Of a DNA stretch of 64,000 nucleotides, positions 46,722 through 59,300 are shown one piece after another. Each line of letters begins with the position of its first letter. Position 1 is the first letter of the stretch. This DNA comes from Trichoplusia ni (Eukaryota; Arthropoda; Insecta; Lepidoptera; Noctuidae), in NCBI RefSeq assembly GCF_003590095.1, contig NC_039480.1, positions 17,337,328-17,401,327 on the forward strand, in the 5' to 3' direction. Under the pieces are notes generated by a model. That model had not been told where the DNA came from. It searched no databases and saw only the letters and a list, made by a program, of their open reading frames with translations. The translations under genes were made by a program, and so were the position numbers.

Positions 46722-48295
46722 TTACAACCAAAGTCACAGAGAATTGAACAACTTACAATTATTGCCATTATCCCTATTGCGTTTCCAACATATTTGAATG
46801 CAGATGATTTATCGATCAAAGTATCGTATTAAGTCAACGGTATGTTTTCCATCATTTCAAATAGACAACAAGCTGAGGTATGCAATGCTATTAAGTGGGA
46901 TAACGTTTGTGCTTAAACATTAACTATAAATAAATGTCATATAAATATTAATAGCTTTTGGAAATGGGTATCCATAAGTACATGGATGGAGCTTAGAGTT
47001 TATATAATGCGTTTAAATAGAACTCTGTCATATTTAAATAATGCTTAAATGTACATAAATATACGTATAAAATTCATGTGGATGTTAGCTTTCGCTGAGA
47101 AAAACTTAACAGGGGACTGAAGCTGTCTTCTCGAAATTGATTTCCTTAAAAAAAAAATCAAAACGGTTTTTAAAACTTCCTTAAGCCCTTATTGTAGTGG
47201 CTCCTAGGTGATACCATTTTCAAAAGACCAATGTGCAATAAAATTTCAATCTAATCAACTTTTGAAATCAAAGGTGAAATAGATTTTTATAATATTTTTT
47301 TTTAGGTAAGAGCTTTTTTTTATTTACAATTTTAAATATTTACAGTACAATCATTTGCTATATACAAAAAAAAACATAAACAATAATTAAATCAATGCAT
47401 CAAAAAATTCATCGGCATCGCTGCCGGCTGGGAGGGCTGGCAATATAATTTTTATAATTGAATTTCTTAATAAACTCAGAGAAATAATCGTGATCATAGT
47501 GTCGATTTAACGATCAGTATGTTATAGTGAAAGCATTTTGTCATTTCAGTTTCTTATCACCACGTCTTAATAATATTACCTATTGGATGTGGAAGAGAAG
47601 ATGGATCTCGCCACGTTTAAATGTCGCAAAGAATTCATTGTTAAGTAATATTCATCATTGCTTACTCACGAGTTCTTTTGATGTAAACAAGCAATATTTA
47701 AAAAATATTGTATTTGTACGTCTGCCCTGGCACATGAAAGGGTAAACACACATAAAAAAAATGTTTTTGAAATAGATATTGTCTTACCACTACTCGTTTA
47801 ATCCCCAGGTCCCCTGCAACTAGAGTCAGTAATGTAACGTTTTAAAAGTGCCTGAGAAACGGCCTATTTAAAATAAAAACATTTTGATTTTGATTTTGGT
47901 AACAGCCTGAGCTAGTTATTCCATAAATCTCATTCATTCCTACAAATAAAACTTCAACACTTGCATCTAGAACTACTAAATCTATTTCGGAAGTTTCTAT
48001 TCGAGTGGTGCAAAGTTTCCAATAAAACTTGGACTTATCTCTTTTGATCTGCAGCCAATTTTAGTTACTTTATAATAAAGAACCTCACACGTTCTTGGAG
48101 ATGAAGTAAAACTGGTTTCTCATAGTATACCTACCTGTGCGTTTTGCTATTTAGTTACTGACAGACGTCAATGCGTTTGTTGCTGTGATAGCCACCAGTT
48201 GATTGTAACTATCCTTACCTTCAATTTATTTTCTTGATCTTTTTACGACTATTTATAGCCATATTTTTTAATTGGTTTCCTGGAGAAACGATTCC
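46722..48295. other. AT-rich non-coding stretch
   Basis: Apart from the LINE end at 47.8 kb nothing is recognised. Confidence 0.35.
47812..47899 (+). mobile_element. 3' end of the 8.9-kb LINE family
   Basis: CCTGCAACTAGAGTCAGTAA, then GTAACGTTTTAAAAGTGCC, then a (TTTTGAT)n tail; nearly identical to 10080-10165, so a young, severely truncated copy. Confidence 0.7.
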
Positions 48296-48299
48296 GGCA

Positions 48300-48480
48300 C
48301 TAAGGAATTTAATAGGTAGGGCTGGTTCTAGTGAAACATTCAAGTAACATGCATATAGACACTCAGACTCATGACAAGCATTCGCAGATCACACAAATGC
48401 TTGTCGTACGCGGGGACCGATCCTACAACACATCCCGCACAGTGGGTTTGAAGATATGCCCAAATAGCTGGGAAACTAAC
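48300..48480 (-). mobile_element. tRNA-derived SINE copy
   Basis: The tail (ACTAAGGAATTTAATAGG, then ACATTCAAGTAACATGC), core (GCATTCGCAGATCACACAAA) and degenerate head (TACGCGGGGACCGATCC) follow the order of the other copies on the minus strand. Confidence 0.55.
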
Positions 48481-49842
48481 TGAGGAATTTTAATTGAGAA
48501 AAGGCTAGGATGATGCGTTTCTATAGGATTGATTCAGCTTTTTCAACACTAATCATATTTAAAATTCCTGATTGTGCCAATACATTAACGGACTCTTCCG
48601 TACATTATTATTATAGTTTACTGTTTTGATGTATATTTATACATCTTGATGGCGGTGCGCTGTAAATTACTACCACCCGAGATGTTCCTAGAAGAGATCA
48701 TTATTCGACTCATTACGATCAAGTTCAATGTTTGATGGAAATTCTCTCAATAAAATAATGAAGTTTAAAGTTAAGATGATTCTGTTGGAAACTGAATCTT
48801 TAGCAGTGATTTGGTTCGATATGTTTTTATGATTCAGTACCAGTTTTTCTTTCTTGTTATTCTTAGAAACTCTCATGGACACTAACCTCCCAATAGGAAG
48901 AAATAGTTGGCCTTAGTTGTCAGACTCCTACTGACTAAACCCGAACTGTTGTGCAACGTCTTCTCTAGTTGGGTCCGTGCGTGGCAATGTATAGAAATTC
49001 ATACTGCGACTGTGTCGGCCAAAAAAGAAGAGGGCTTTCGGATTTTGGAAGCCACCTTTAAATTTAAGCTTGCCTTACCGCCTCATATTACTGCATACAA
49101 AAAACTACCACAATTTCTATCAGTCTCCCCATAGCTGAAAACATGTTTACAGCTTTATATGAGGACTTTGACACGGACAAACAGGTAGCATAGACGTACA
49201 AACACGACTAGGAACATACATACATCTACTGGATTTAAGACTTGGGTATAAAACTGTAAAACCGTTTCTTCTATCAAGACGAGACATCAGACCGATATGA
49301 AGAAGTAATGTTGTGAATAAAGCCGAAATATTTAATGTACTTTTCAAACTGTTGTTTTGTAAAGAGCTTTTTAGTGAGAAGGAATAATGATCTTTCAAAA
49401 CTGGGAACTGTGCCATGATGGGGTTTGCCGTAGGATCCAATTAATTGTCAAGTAAGCAGTGTGCTAAGTAATATTGTATTGCCGACCTAGTGCTTTAAAG
49501 AATAGATTAGCATGCAGAGGAGTAGAGTAGAGGGTTTAGAAATAAACGTTTATAGATTTTAGAAGATCATAACTCACACTGAAGTTGCTTTAAAGTTTTT
49601 TGATATAGCGGCGGCGAAAATACATCTGCGGAATCTTGTACAGTCTAAAATAATGTCACTGTTCATGAGGTGCAAGTTTGGTGACAGATCGTAATAGTCA
49701 GTGATGAGTTATTTTAATAGGTTCCAACCCAAAATATTGTAATCAGAATACACAACTATTCCACGTCAAAAATAAAATCGAGTGAATATTAATAAAATTT
49801 GTCGACATTAATCAGCAGCAATCATGTTGATTCGGATCAAAT

Positions 49843-49935
49843 ATACAGGGTGTTTTCACTGCAATTTACCTCGAAACGGAATTAATTTGAGTATCGAATT
49901 ATTTTAATTACCTGTATGAGTGTATCGGCATCGGA
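49843..49935. repeat. Element end with TATACAGGGTG
   Basis: It starts with the same TACAGGGTGT as the MITE at 41.9 kb, then CACTGCAATTTACCTCGAAA. No inverted partner is seen nearby, so it may be a truncated or different element. Confidence 0.35.
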
Positions 49936-50170
49936 TTTACTAGGGAGGCTTGCGCGTCGGATGTTAAATTAAATGACGTATGCTGCCATTTTGATTTCAT
50001 GTTTGTTTTTTGATAAATTATTATGAAGGATGTTTTTTAGTTCATGCAGTGTGTTTGTTGTTTTCACTTCATGACGATGTATGTTGGATTTAACTTTTGA
50101 TCATTATTATTACCGATTTAGTTTATTAACATAACATTTTAGGTTCAGCATTTTTGCTTTTATTTTTCTT

Positions 50171-50328
50171 TTATGGGATTTCCACAAACATTCAAGTTAC
50201 ATGTACAAAGACACCGGATTCAAGACAAACATTCTAAGATCACACAATTGGCTTACGCGGGGACGAACTCGCGACACGATACTCTCTATGGTTTGAGCGT
50301 GGTGAGCTACTCGGCTAACCCTTCAGTT
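50171..50328 (-). mobile_element. tRNA-derived SINE copy
   Basis: The tail (ATTTCCACAAACATTCAAGT), core (CATTCTAAGATCACACAAT) and head (CTTACGCGGGGACGAACTCG, with GAGCTACTCGGCTAACCC) are all present on the minus strand. Confidence 0.55.
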
Positions 50329-52898
50329 ACTGCGTTCCATTCTGATTTAGATACATCTATTATTATATTTAAAATTTTAAAGATTGTATTGCAAATACAC
50401 GTATGCTTTGATTCAATGTGAACATCCTTCACGTCTTATATTTTCAAAAGACCTTGCATATCTCTGCATCTGCAACAACGAAACACACAAAATCCAATAT
50501 CCATCCAGACAGCGTTGATATTCAAAGAGACTGGGAACGAAATCCCATACAATTTGCACAAGACACGAAATAATATAAAGTCAAGTTAGTTTAGATTCGC
50601 GTCATGTCCACAGCGAGTAGCATTAGATGCCGTAGCCGATGCAAATGTGAGATGAAAACAAGATTCTGTTACTGCGCTTAGACTGGGATTGAGTGTGATG
50701 TAGTGTGGTTTAATATGCTGTGGACGTGATTGAAGTGTTAATGAAGGAACGCCTATGTCTAATTGTGGGTGGTGTAGAGCTGATGAAGAGCGGTGTGTCA
50801 GGTGTGTGCTTTATAGTTTAACCGACTAAAATATACATTACATATTAATATATTCTTCCCACTTTTTTATAAACTCACTTTCTTGATTGTTTGTCCGGTT
50901 TGATTGTAGAAACTCAATTTTTCGGCACACAATGCAATTTACAACTATGAAAGCTGTCAAAATTTGTCATTTAAAGATTTTTTAAATCTATAATTTTTTT
51001 ATTTATTCTTTGTCATTTCTCATAGTTGGGCAAAGGCCTCCGCCTTTTTCTTCCAACCTCTTTATCTTTGGCAATTTCTAGTTACGTGTGCTAAGCATAT
51101 CTGACAAAATCATCAAACCACCTTCGCCGTGGACAAAATAATTAAAGAGTTTCTTTATTGAAACGATTTTTAGAGAATTCAGCCACTTGCACAAAGATTC
51201 AGACTCCCTTATATGATTCTAAGATTTACAGTGAAATGTTTATTAAATCAGATATGTATCAAGCCGGTAACAATTCTAATCAAACGGCTACGAAAGAAAA
51301 AAATATTCAAAAGTGGAAAGAAAAAAGTAAAGAAACAGTGAAGGTGGCAAGATCATACCACTGGCTCGCAGCCCCAATTTCATTTTATTTTATGACGTAG
51401 TACTACGAAACAAAAAAGATATTCTATTGTAAAACAAAAAACTTTTACATCATGGTTAAATATTGGTAGTGTCTTTATAATGTGAGTTAGGACTAGTTGG
51501 AAGGCATCACATACAGGTAGTACTTATGTAGTACCGAAACTGTTTAGAAAAGTGGAAATAAAAACAAGATATCTTTTAAAAAATGTATAATAATACTCTT
51601 ACATCTCTTTGTATCTAAATACAATATTTACAAGCTTAATGATAACTAACTAATTATAATAAACTCACGGAGGTTCTATTCCAATTTGTCACTGTCCCCG
51701 AGTTCGGCCTGAAGGCAGTGTTAGGCAGTGTAACGTTGCTGTTGAGTATTCGTATTATAAAACGTACAAAAAGCTTCAATTTCCTAGTTATAATTATTAT
51801 TATCTTGATACAGTCCGAAAGATACATAATTTGTGTTGTTTTCGATGGTTTGACCATGCAGGATGGTCGGTTTGAAATTTAAAAGATTTCTTAAAAATAA
51901 TCTGAACTTTTAGGGTGTTATTTTTTGTCTATCCGTTTCTATTTCTCATATTAAAGGAATAAAAACAGTATGAGACGTAACTAAGACTTAGAACTCAGTG
52001 ATATTTTAGTATTCAGACGTCTTGTAACTATCCGATCATAAGGCGAATTTGTCATTGAAATATTGAAATTGTTTCTGTCAAATCTTGAAACAGTAAATCT
52101 TATTAATGAGTCACTGTTTGTTTATTAAGTGAAATGTTACTTAATAAAACAGTAACTTTAATTGAAATATAAAAAAAGATTTTTTGAATTTCAATTATGT
52201 ACCTTTGGGAGAGCGATAACTAGTCTAAGAAATATAATTTAACAATAGATAGATCTAGAAGTTACAATTACAATAATAATGTTAGAGAAATTTACATTTA
52301 TCACACAGTTCCTTTCATCCTCTATCCTTGAAGCCAACTAACGCCAATAAATAATGAAGTATATAATAATAAAATACATAAGTCATATTGGTGGTCTGTC
52401 ACGTTCATAAAAATATTACAATAATTTATTCATCGAAATTTTGCTGTTGAAAATTAAATAAACTGACTAAAGATAGTCAGAATGTCAAGTCTTTCTTATC
52501 AATGTTGGCTTTAAAAGCACTACTGTGTTTGGCGTTTAAATATACATAAAATTGTATTTTGTCCTTTTGTCTGACCACAAAAATTTTCTTATATATTTTC
52601 GTTTGAGTCAATCACAGTGGCACTAAGTAGAATGGCGCATAAACCTTTCATAAATAAATTCAAATTTCAATATAAAAGTAAAAAAACTAAAACTTACACA
52701 CCTTTTAGTTTGTAGAAAGTTCTCGAAGATAGATCATCTAGGTTCTAAGTACAACTAATTTTGAACACTATGTATTTATAATTATTGCAATTTACATAGC
52801 TTAATGGGACTTAAAACACCAAATAATATCCTAAATACGCCAACAATTGATTTTAAACTGTTATTTTATAAGCAAACGAGAGTTGAAATATTTATACA
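50329..52898. other. Non-coding stretch 3' of the chitinase gene
   Basis: It holds the LINE fragment at 51003-51130 and otherwise AT-rich DNA. Open frames at 51158-51400 and 51654-51857 are unrecognised. Confidence 0.35.
51003..51130 (-). mobile_element. LINE 3'-region fragment
   Basis: GTTGGGCAAAGGCCTCCGCC, then TTTTTCTTCCAACCTC and AAACCACCTTCGCCGTGGAC is a common lepidopteran LINE end in reverse (minus reading GGCGGAGGCCTTTGCCCAAC). Confidence 0.5.
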
Positions 52899-53110
52899 GC
52901 GATTCAAATAAGAATAGGAACGGACCTCGACCGTCAAATGTCAAACCTCATTTCATTATGAACATCAGTGAACTGTGTTCATGAGCTGTCAAGAAATCAA
53001 AAAGTATTTTTTATTTTGATTTAAACTTTTGGCACCAAAAAAGTCCATACTACATTTTTGACAGCTTCTCAACCCAATATGGCGGTTAATCCTATTCTTA
53101 TTTGAATCGC
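52899..53110. mobile_element. MITE with perfect 21-bp inverted repeats in the Cht7 3' flank
   Basis: The arms at 52899-52919 (GCGATTCAAATAAGAATAGG + A) and 53090-53110 are exact reverse complements around ~170 bp of AT-rich, non-coding DNA. The right arm lies 21 bases from the chitinase stop codon, so the element forms most of the likely 3' UTR. No clear target duplication could be assigned. Interior words such as AATATGGCGG recall other lepidopteran MITEs. Confidence 0.7.
53010..53015 (-). terminator. Cht7: Candidate polyadenylation signal AATAAA of Cht7
   Basis: The first AATAAA on the minus strand after the stop codon is ~117 bases downstream and lies inside the 52.9-53.1 kb MITE. The next one is much farther away (52425-52430). 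Confidence 0.4.
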
Positions 53111-53131
53111 AAACAGCAGCTACTCTATTGC

Positions 53132-53346
53132 TTATCGTTTAGCGGCGGGAGCTTGAGTGTGATGGGTGCATCCTTCTACATTTTCTGGCCAATCGCAGAC
53201 GTTTTCGTTGGGGTTGAAGACCAGGTTTGAGGGGCAAGGCATGTGGTGTTTCCTCTCGCCTTCGCACATGTAGTACATGGTACAGTCAGCCCTGTCTTTG
53301 TGGTAGGAGATGTGACCGTCTTCTTCTTCGCAGACTACTTCGTTGG
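53132..53346 (-). CDS. Cht7: Cht7 last exon: CBM14 chitin-binding domain and stop
   Basis: Acceptor CTGTTTCCAG. Encodes a peritrophin-A/CBM14 module: six Cys with spacing 15-5-9-12-8, the aromatic pair after the second Cys (CTMYYMC), and the [11 protein letters not shown] signature. An 11-residue tail and TAA (53134-53132) follow. It anchors the enzyme to chitin. Confidence 0.95.
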
Positions 53347-56300
53347 CTGGAAACAGAGGTTTCAATCAGTCATTTGGAACTTTCGCATTATTGAAACACG
53401 CAGAGAGTTGGGCAGATTAAACAATTCGGAGGTCTCAAAGTTTTTTTAATTTGAATTCAAAGTATAGAACAGTGTCTTAAATTAGATTAGACCTTCAATT
53501 GTTTTGATATAAATTGGGTAAAAAATAGACACAAAATTGTGTTTGTCTATTTTTCTAATTTATTTATCCTTTCGCAGGTCTGCAGGAAGAGATTTCTTAT
53601 AGAAATAAGCAGTACCTTTGAACACCTCTTTCATTATATGTGCTACTTATATTTGTTTGTGTACAAAATGGTAAAATAAATCAATAAATTTAATCTGATA
53701 ATTTTCATTTCGTTTATCAAATAAGTCATTGATTACTTACGATCTTTAGTAGTGTATTGTCCGTTAGGGCTAGATGACTCATAAGGTCCGTCGTATTCCA
53801 GCCTGACTTTGTAGTCTCCGAGCTCTTGCTTCATGGCTGTGATGAGGGGGTACTTTCCAGTGCCACAGGATCCTCTGAAGTCATCCATGTCGATGGACCA
53901 GACCATGATACCACCGAAGCCTTCTTCCTTCAGCCACGCCATCTGAAAGATACAATTCATTTTTGTTCATATGATATGTTTTCCTTTATGCCTGTATGTT
54001 TTTTATTATGATTTGTTCACGATTATTTAATGGTCTGATTTATCTTTACTTAGAGGATGTTTTTTGCACTGCCGGCACTTTTGCACAAAAGTTAATATCG
54101 TACTTTAAATAATCATAACGCAAGCAAATGTTTTATAATACGTGTATGGGATCCAGATCAGTGTTAAAATTTTTACCACTTACCTTAGTTTTAAGTGATC
54201 TCTCATCATCGAATCCGACCCACTGGTCATCTCTGTAGGCGAAAGGCACCATTTGTTCATTGTCCCACACAAGAGTGGTGTTGTCTTCACGGAGAAACTC
54301 ACAGATTTCGTAGTAGGACATGAAGCCAGCCTCGTTTGTGAAACGGCCAGCAGAACCTGTGATAGGAATAGTATAATTCTTTAATGTCTGGATCGAATTG
54401 TACCTACAAGGACTCACAGACTCCGAATTAGCATTCGTGGATCACACAAACTCCCGATGAGGACACGCGGGGTTTGAATCCGCCGTAAGTCGCGGATAGT
54501 GGGCGTAGCGTGGTTACCTATGCTGCTAACTATGTCAGTCGAAAAGATACGACTCAAATCAAAATAATATATAAGGACTAAAATCTGCAGATGAATTGCA
54601 ATAAACTATCTGCAAAAAATCTGAGAAGCTCCCAGTCCTTATAGTCGGAGTTAATAATATGAGAATTGTGGCATGATAAATGCCATGTGGCTGCGATTGC
54701 CGTTCGCCTTGTCATTGTTCGAAGTGATAACTTAAAAAAACGAAGTCTTAAATTACTTGAATATTCCATTTGTTACTTACCACCACCAGACGCTGGAGCT
54801 CCGATATCAAACTGTGTGTCGTTGATGAGGGTGAACGACCTTCCGTATGTCGGCATTCCAATCATCAGCTTCTCTTTAGGAGCACCTTGACGCACCCATT
54901 CGCGAGCTGAGTAATCCTGTAGGTTGCAAAGAGGTTAGGGTTGTGTCATTAAGTCCAAAAAAAGCGAATCAACCATTTATAGATTTTTTTTGAATATGAA
55001 ATATGTAGAAACAGTATATGTCTTTAGAAAATCATTTATGTGTCAATCATCCTTATCAAATAAAATTTTAGAATCTAATTATTTTAGAAATTGACCTTAA
55101 AGAAGACTACTTCAGAATATCATAGAAGTAGATACTTACCACAGTAAGTTTCTTCTGGTAGCTGGTGGCGCTCTCAAGAGGGAAGAGCGGGCTGTTGTGT
55201 CCGACCTGGCGCTCCCATTGACCGTGGAAGTCGTATGTCATAACGTTGATGAAGTCCTGAAAGAAGATAATTAGATAAATACTGCCACTCCCGTATTAAG
55301 CAGTAAGTACATAGGGGATAAAGAAGAAATAAAACACTTGAATTAAAGTGATGCCCGATTTGGAGCCGTTAAATTTTGAAAAACAACTAAACAGAAGTGT
55401 TTTGGAGAAAACAGTAGTCACGGCACATACAAAACAAACTCATATTTTATTTTTGTCTATTTGTAAAACATATGTCAAAATAGAGGCTAAGAAAATAGCT
55501 TCAGGCGTTTCTATCTCATTATCTTTTATTAGTATAGAGAAAGTGACCAACGGTATACTTTCTAAAGCTAGAATACTAATCAAACTGCTATTAGCTTTAA
55601 CTGAAGTATAATTTCTAATATCTGACATAATTATCAAATGATTCTAAAAAATAAACAAAGTAACAATGCATTAATAATGCTCATAATATTTTTTTGGGTT
55701 CTTTTTTTACTAATAGTAGTAGGAGAGATTGTTCCGACTTAGATTCTGCCTCTCAAAGCAAAATATGTCTTATTATTACATGATTAGAACTAAATTTGAA
55801 AGTAATTTAAAATAAAATCCAACTTACCAAGTATTTAGAAATCTCAGGCACGTCGTAGCCAGCAGCGATGGCTTCGAATGAGGCAGGCACGGCAGCAGAC
55901 AGCAGCAGTCTCGGTTGGCCAGAGGTCTTGGCCTCGCCCTCGAAAGCCAAACGGAGTTCTTTCAGCAAAGACACGAAGGCAGCACGGTCATCGGCTCCTC
56001 TGCAAGAAGGAAGATAGAATGTATTTAACATATTCTTAACAAATGTGGTCATGGTCTAAGTAATCAACCCTGTGACACACCAGCTTTGTGTCTGAACCGA
56101 TAGGCGAGTGGTTGAGGTCACCACACCAAACACACTGAGCGTGACGTATCGCGGGTTCGACCCCCGTAGGACAAGCATATGTGCGATCCACGAATACTTG
56201 TTCTGAATCTGAGTGTCTCCCCGCGACACAAGGATTAAATTCCTTACTACGGGAGTCGTTTTTTTTTAATTGACTTATATGGTGACCGCTACCCTATCCT

Positions 56301-59300
56301 GCTATAGATAATATTTTTTAAAATGCAGTATGAATTAAACGTCTTTCCTAGGAAACTATGATAATTTAATTCTTCAAGAAACAAATCCACATAGGTGTCA
56401 ATCCTATGTGTTAAAGTCCAAGCCACTCGTCCTTTGGTACTTCCTAAGATTTCAAAGTGAATTCTTGTCAAGTTTTCATCTAGTGTTTAAAACTTAATCC
56501 AGGTCCTACACATAGTTCGATGGAACTATTCCAACAAGTTTCGAACAAGACAGCGCATTCTGCTGCGATCTGTGCTATTTGTAATTTAGGTTTGAAAATT
56601 ATGTTTACCTAATACACATCTATACTTCTATACTAATATATATTGTTTGTTTGAACGCGCTAATCTCAGGAACTATTGGTTCGAATTGAAAAATGATTTT
56701 TGTGTTGAATAGACCAGTTATCAAGGAAGGCTAAAGGCTATATAACATCACGCTGCGACTAATAGGAGCGAAGAAACAATGGAAAATGTGGAAAAAACGG
56801 GGAAAATTCTAACCACGTAAACAAAGTCGCGGGCAACAGCTAGTTATTCATAATGATAAAGATGAAAGAATTTTATGCAAAGGTAATAAGTTACTAGTAA
56901 CTATCAATAAATGCTAGGTGTACATTCAGCAACAAAGTTTGGATTATACTACGTTCAGATTATTATAACAAAAGTACACAGTAAAATTCAATGGGCTAAT
57001 TCTAACGTTTCTAATTTTAAACCGAATAAACCTTGAAATTAATTAATTATTGTCCATAACATATCCTCAAATAGACTTATCCCTAAGAAGATAAAATTCT
57101 GCTAAAACACTTTAGTCAAAAATTTCCAAACAAAAAGAGAAAAAGGTCGGGTAACATAGTTTTTATCCATTATACCGCGACCTTTCATGAAAGAAAATCT
57201 GTTTTTTTTAAACCTAGACTAATTTAAAAAACCGTACCGTACCGAATTGTAATCAGTTTATACTAAAGTTAAGGACTAGTATTTATAGTCTTATGAAATA
57301 TTTCATTAAACCTGATACATGAATCAAGAATTTCCTGTAAGACTTAATCAAAGTTTTGCCTTACCTGGGGTACTCCCAGTCGACGTCAAGACCGTTGAAC
57401 TGGTAGTCTCTGAGGAACTCGATTGCTTCGTACACAAACTGGTTCATACGGAACACGTTCGAGGTCAGCTCTTTGAAGGGAGTGGAGCCGAAGGCCCAAC
57501 CGCCGATAGCGAGGAGGATCTAAGAAAACATAAAATTATTATTAAATATTAATGTTAAATGTTCTTATGTGTTGTGTGTTTCTAACTGTAAATTTTCCAT
57601 TCATCAAAAATTACATCAATGATAAGCTGAATATTTGTTTAATTATATACACTAAAAGTATAAGCCAGTATTATTCTATATTTAACAAAAATAAACTCAA
57701 CATACCTTCAAATTGGGGTTCTTTTCTCTTAACGCTACAACTTGATCGTACATTTCAGTATCTTTCTCATCTCCTTCAGCGAGTTTGTGGTCTTTAAGGG
57801 TGGCGAAGGCATAGATGACGTGGGTACAGAGGGTAGGGTCCACGTTTTCCGGCAGGAAACGACCAGCTGACGGCCTCTTAGAAGACCACGATGTCAAGTA
57901 GCAAAGGATTTGAGGTTCGCGCCCTGAGGAATTAGTAAAACTGTTTAGAATGATGGAAAATGGCAGACGGGATGATATATATGCATTAAATATAATAAAA
58001 ATTTGCTGTCACCGCTCCAAAATCAAAATGATTAAGCAAAAAGTGCTTGTCATAAAATATCTAGTGCTTATAGCAGACACTAGTAAGTAAGTAAAGAAAC
58101 GGTAATTTTAGTCCAAAAATTCTATTGAGGTAGCATGATTCAAAATTGATTTAGGAAATTCAATTTTAACGTCGCTCTTAGCAATGAATTAAAAATGAGT
58201 TCAGAATCTCCTAATTCGTTTTAAAACGTAGGACGAAATCAATTTCGAAATATGGCGTCCTAATTTGTTATTCATTTGATGTTTTATTAAAAAGCTCATC
58301 AATCAACCGACAAAGTGTGATAGATCACAGAAAATAGATTTCGAGATCTAAAATATTCAGAATAATTGTTTTGTCATTAGCTACTGAAACTTTTGATTTT
58401 TGTTTCATTCTCAATATAGACACGACCTTTACAGCTATCTACTTTCCTAAATTATTTTCGAAAGCGAGTCATGCCAATAAAAATGTTATATTTTAATTAG
58501 ACGTTCATTTATGTTACGTAGATGATACTAAAATAACGCAATACATTGAAAATATGACATTTACCTATAACAATTTCTCTTAAGAGACCATAAAACTTGT
58601 ACCTACTTGTTAAGATGTCGCTTGGCGATGTCATAAACTTGACGGTATTAAATCACAAACCCCATTAGGACCTTCCTACCAATTTAAGCAGACCTACCAC
58701 GCGGTCTCATTCACCTAACAATGTGATGCTCTATTGTTTGCAGACATATTTTCAGGGATCTCAACATTCTGGTCGTTGGTACAACTTGAACGTGAAAGCA
58801 CTCGATGTTTCAAACTTTTAGCAACTATGTCACGAATTGTCGACTTTCCTAAGCCATTCTTGGCAACAACAGAAGGCCTAAGAGTGACCCTTGCGGTACT
58901 CGGTTGAATGTCGAGCTTTTAGTGTCAAATACACTTTCCGTTGTTTTTGTTCCATCTGTTAGGAGATTTCTACTAAGAACGTCTGCTAATGAAACTTTAT
59001 GGTAACAAAGTTTTTGTTTTCCAAGATCTTAATTTTTTTCGGGTGTTATTGAACGGAGTTCTTGAGCTTGTATCGGTGTTGTTGGAATTTGTTAACTTTT
59101 TCTCTTTTGCTATAAAATGTTCTACATAATGTTATTCAGTGTTTGCTGATACGACTTTCTAGAATGTGTTTTCTTTTAGTACCTTATATATTTGGTCATA
59201 TAACTGATATTAAAATATACGCTGAAATCTTTACAATTTTATTCGGGAAACTCCAAGCGAGGCCTGTCAATACAGGTGCCTAGTGAAGTGTTAAGGACTC

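Noticed and set aside
48907..49134. Plus-strand 75-codon frame
   Set aside because: It lacks an ATG; the start region TTGTCAGACTCCTACTGACT is a familiar repeat phrase, so it is probably retroelement debris.
56104..56165. tRNA gene (A-box and B-box present)
   Set aside because: No acceptor stem closes and the same sequence with a fixed tail recurs at four or more places: a tRNA-derived SINE. The same reasoning applies to 7.2, 16.6, 24.8 and 29.5 kb.
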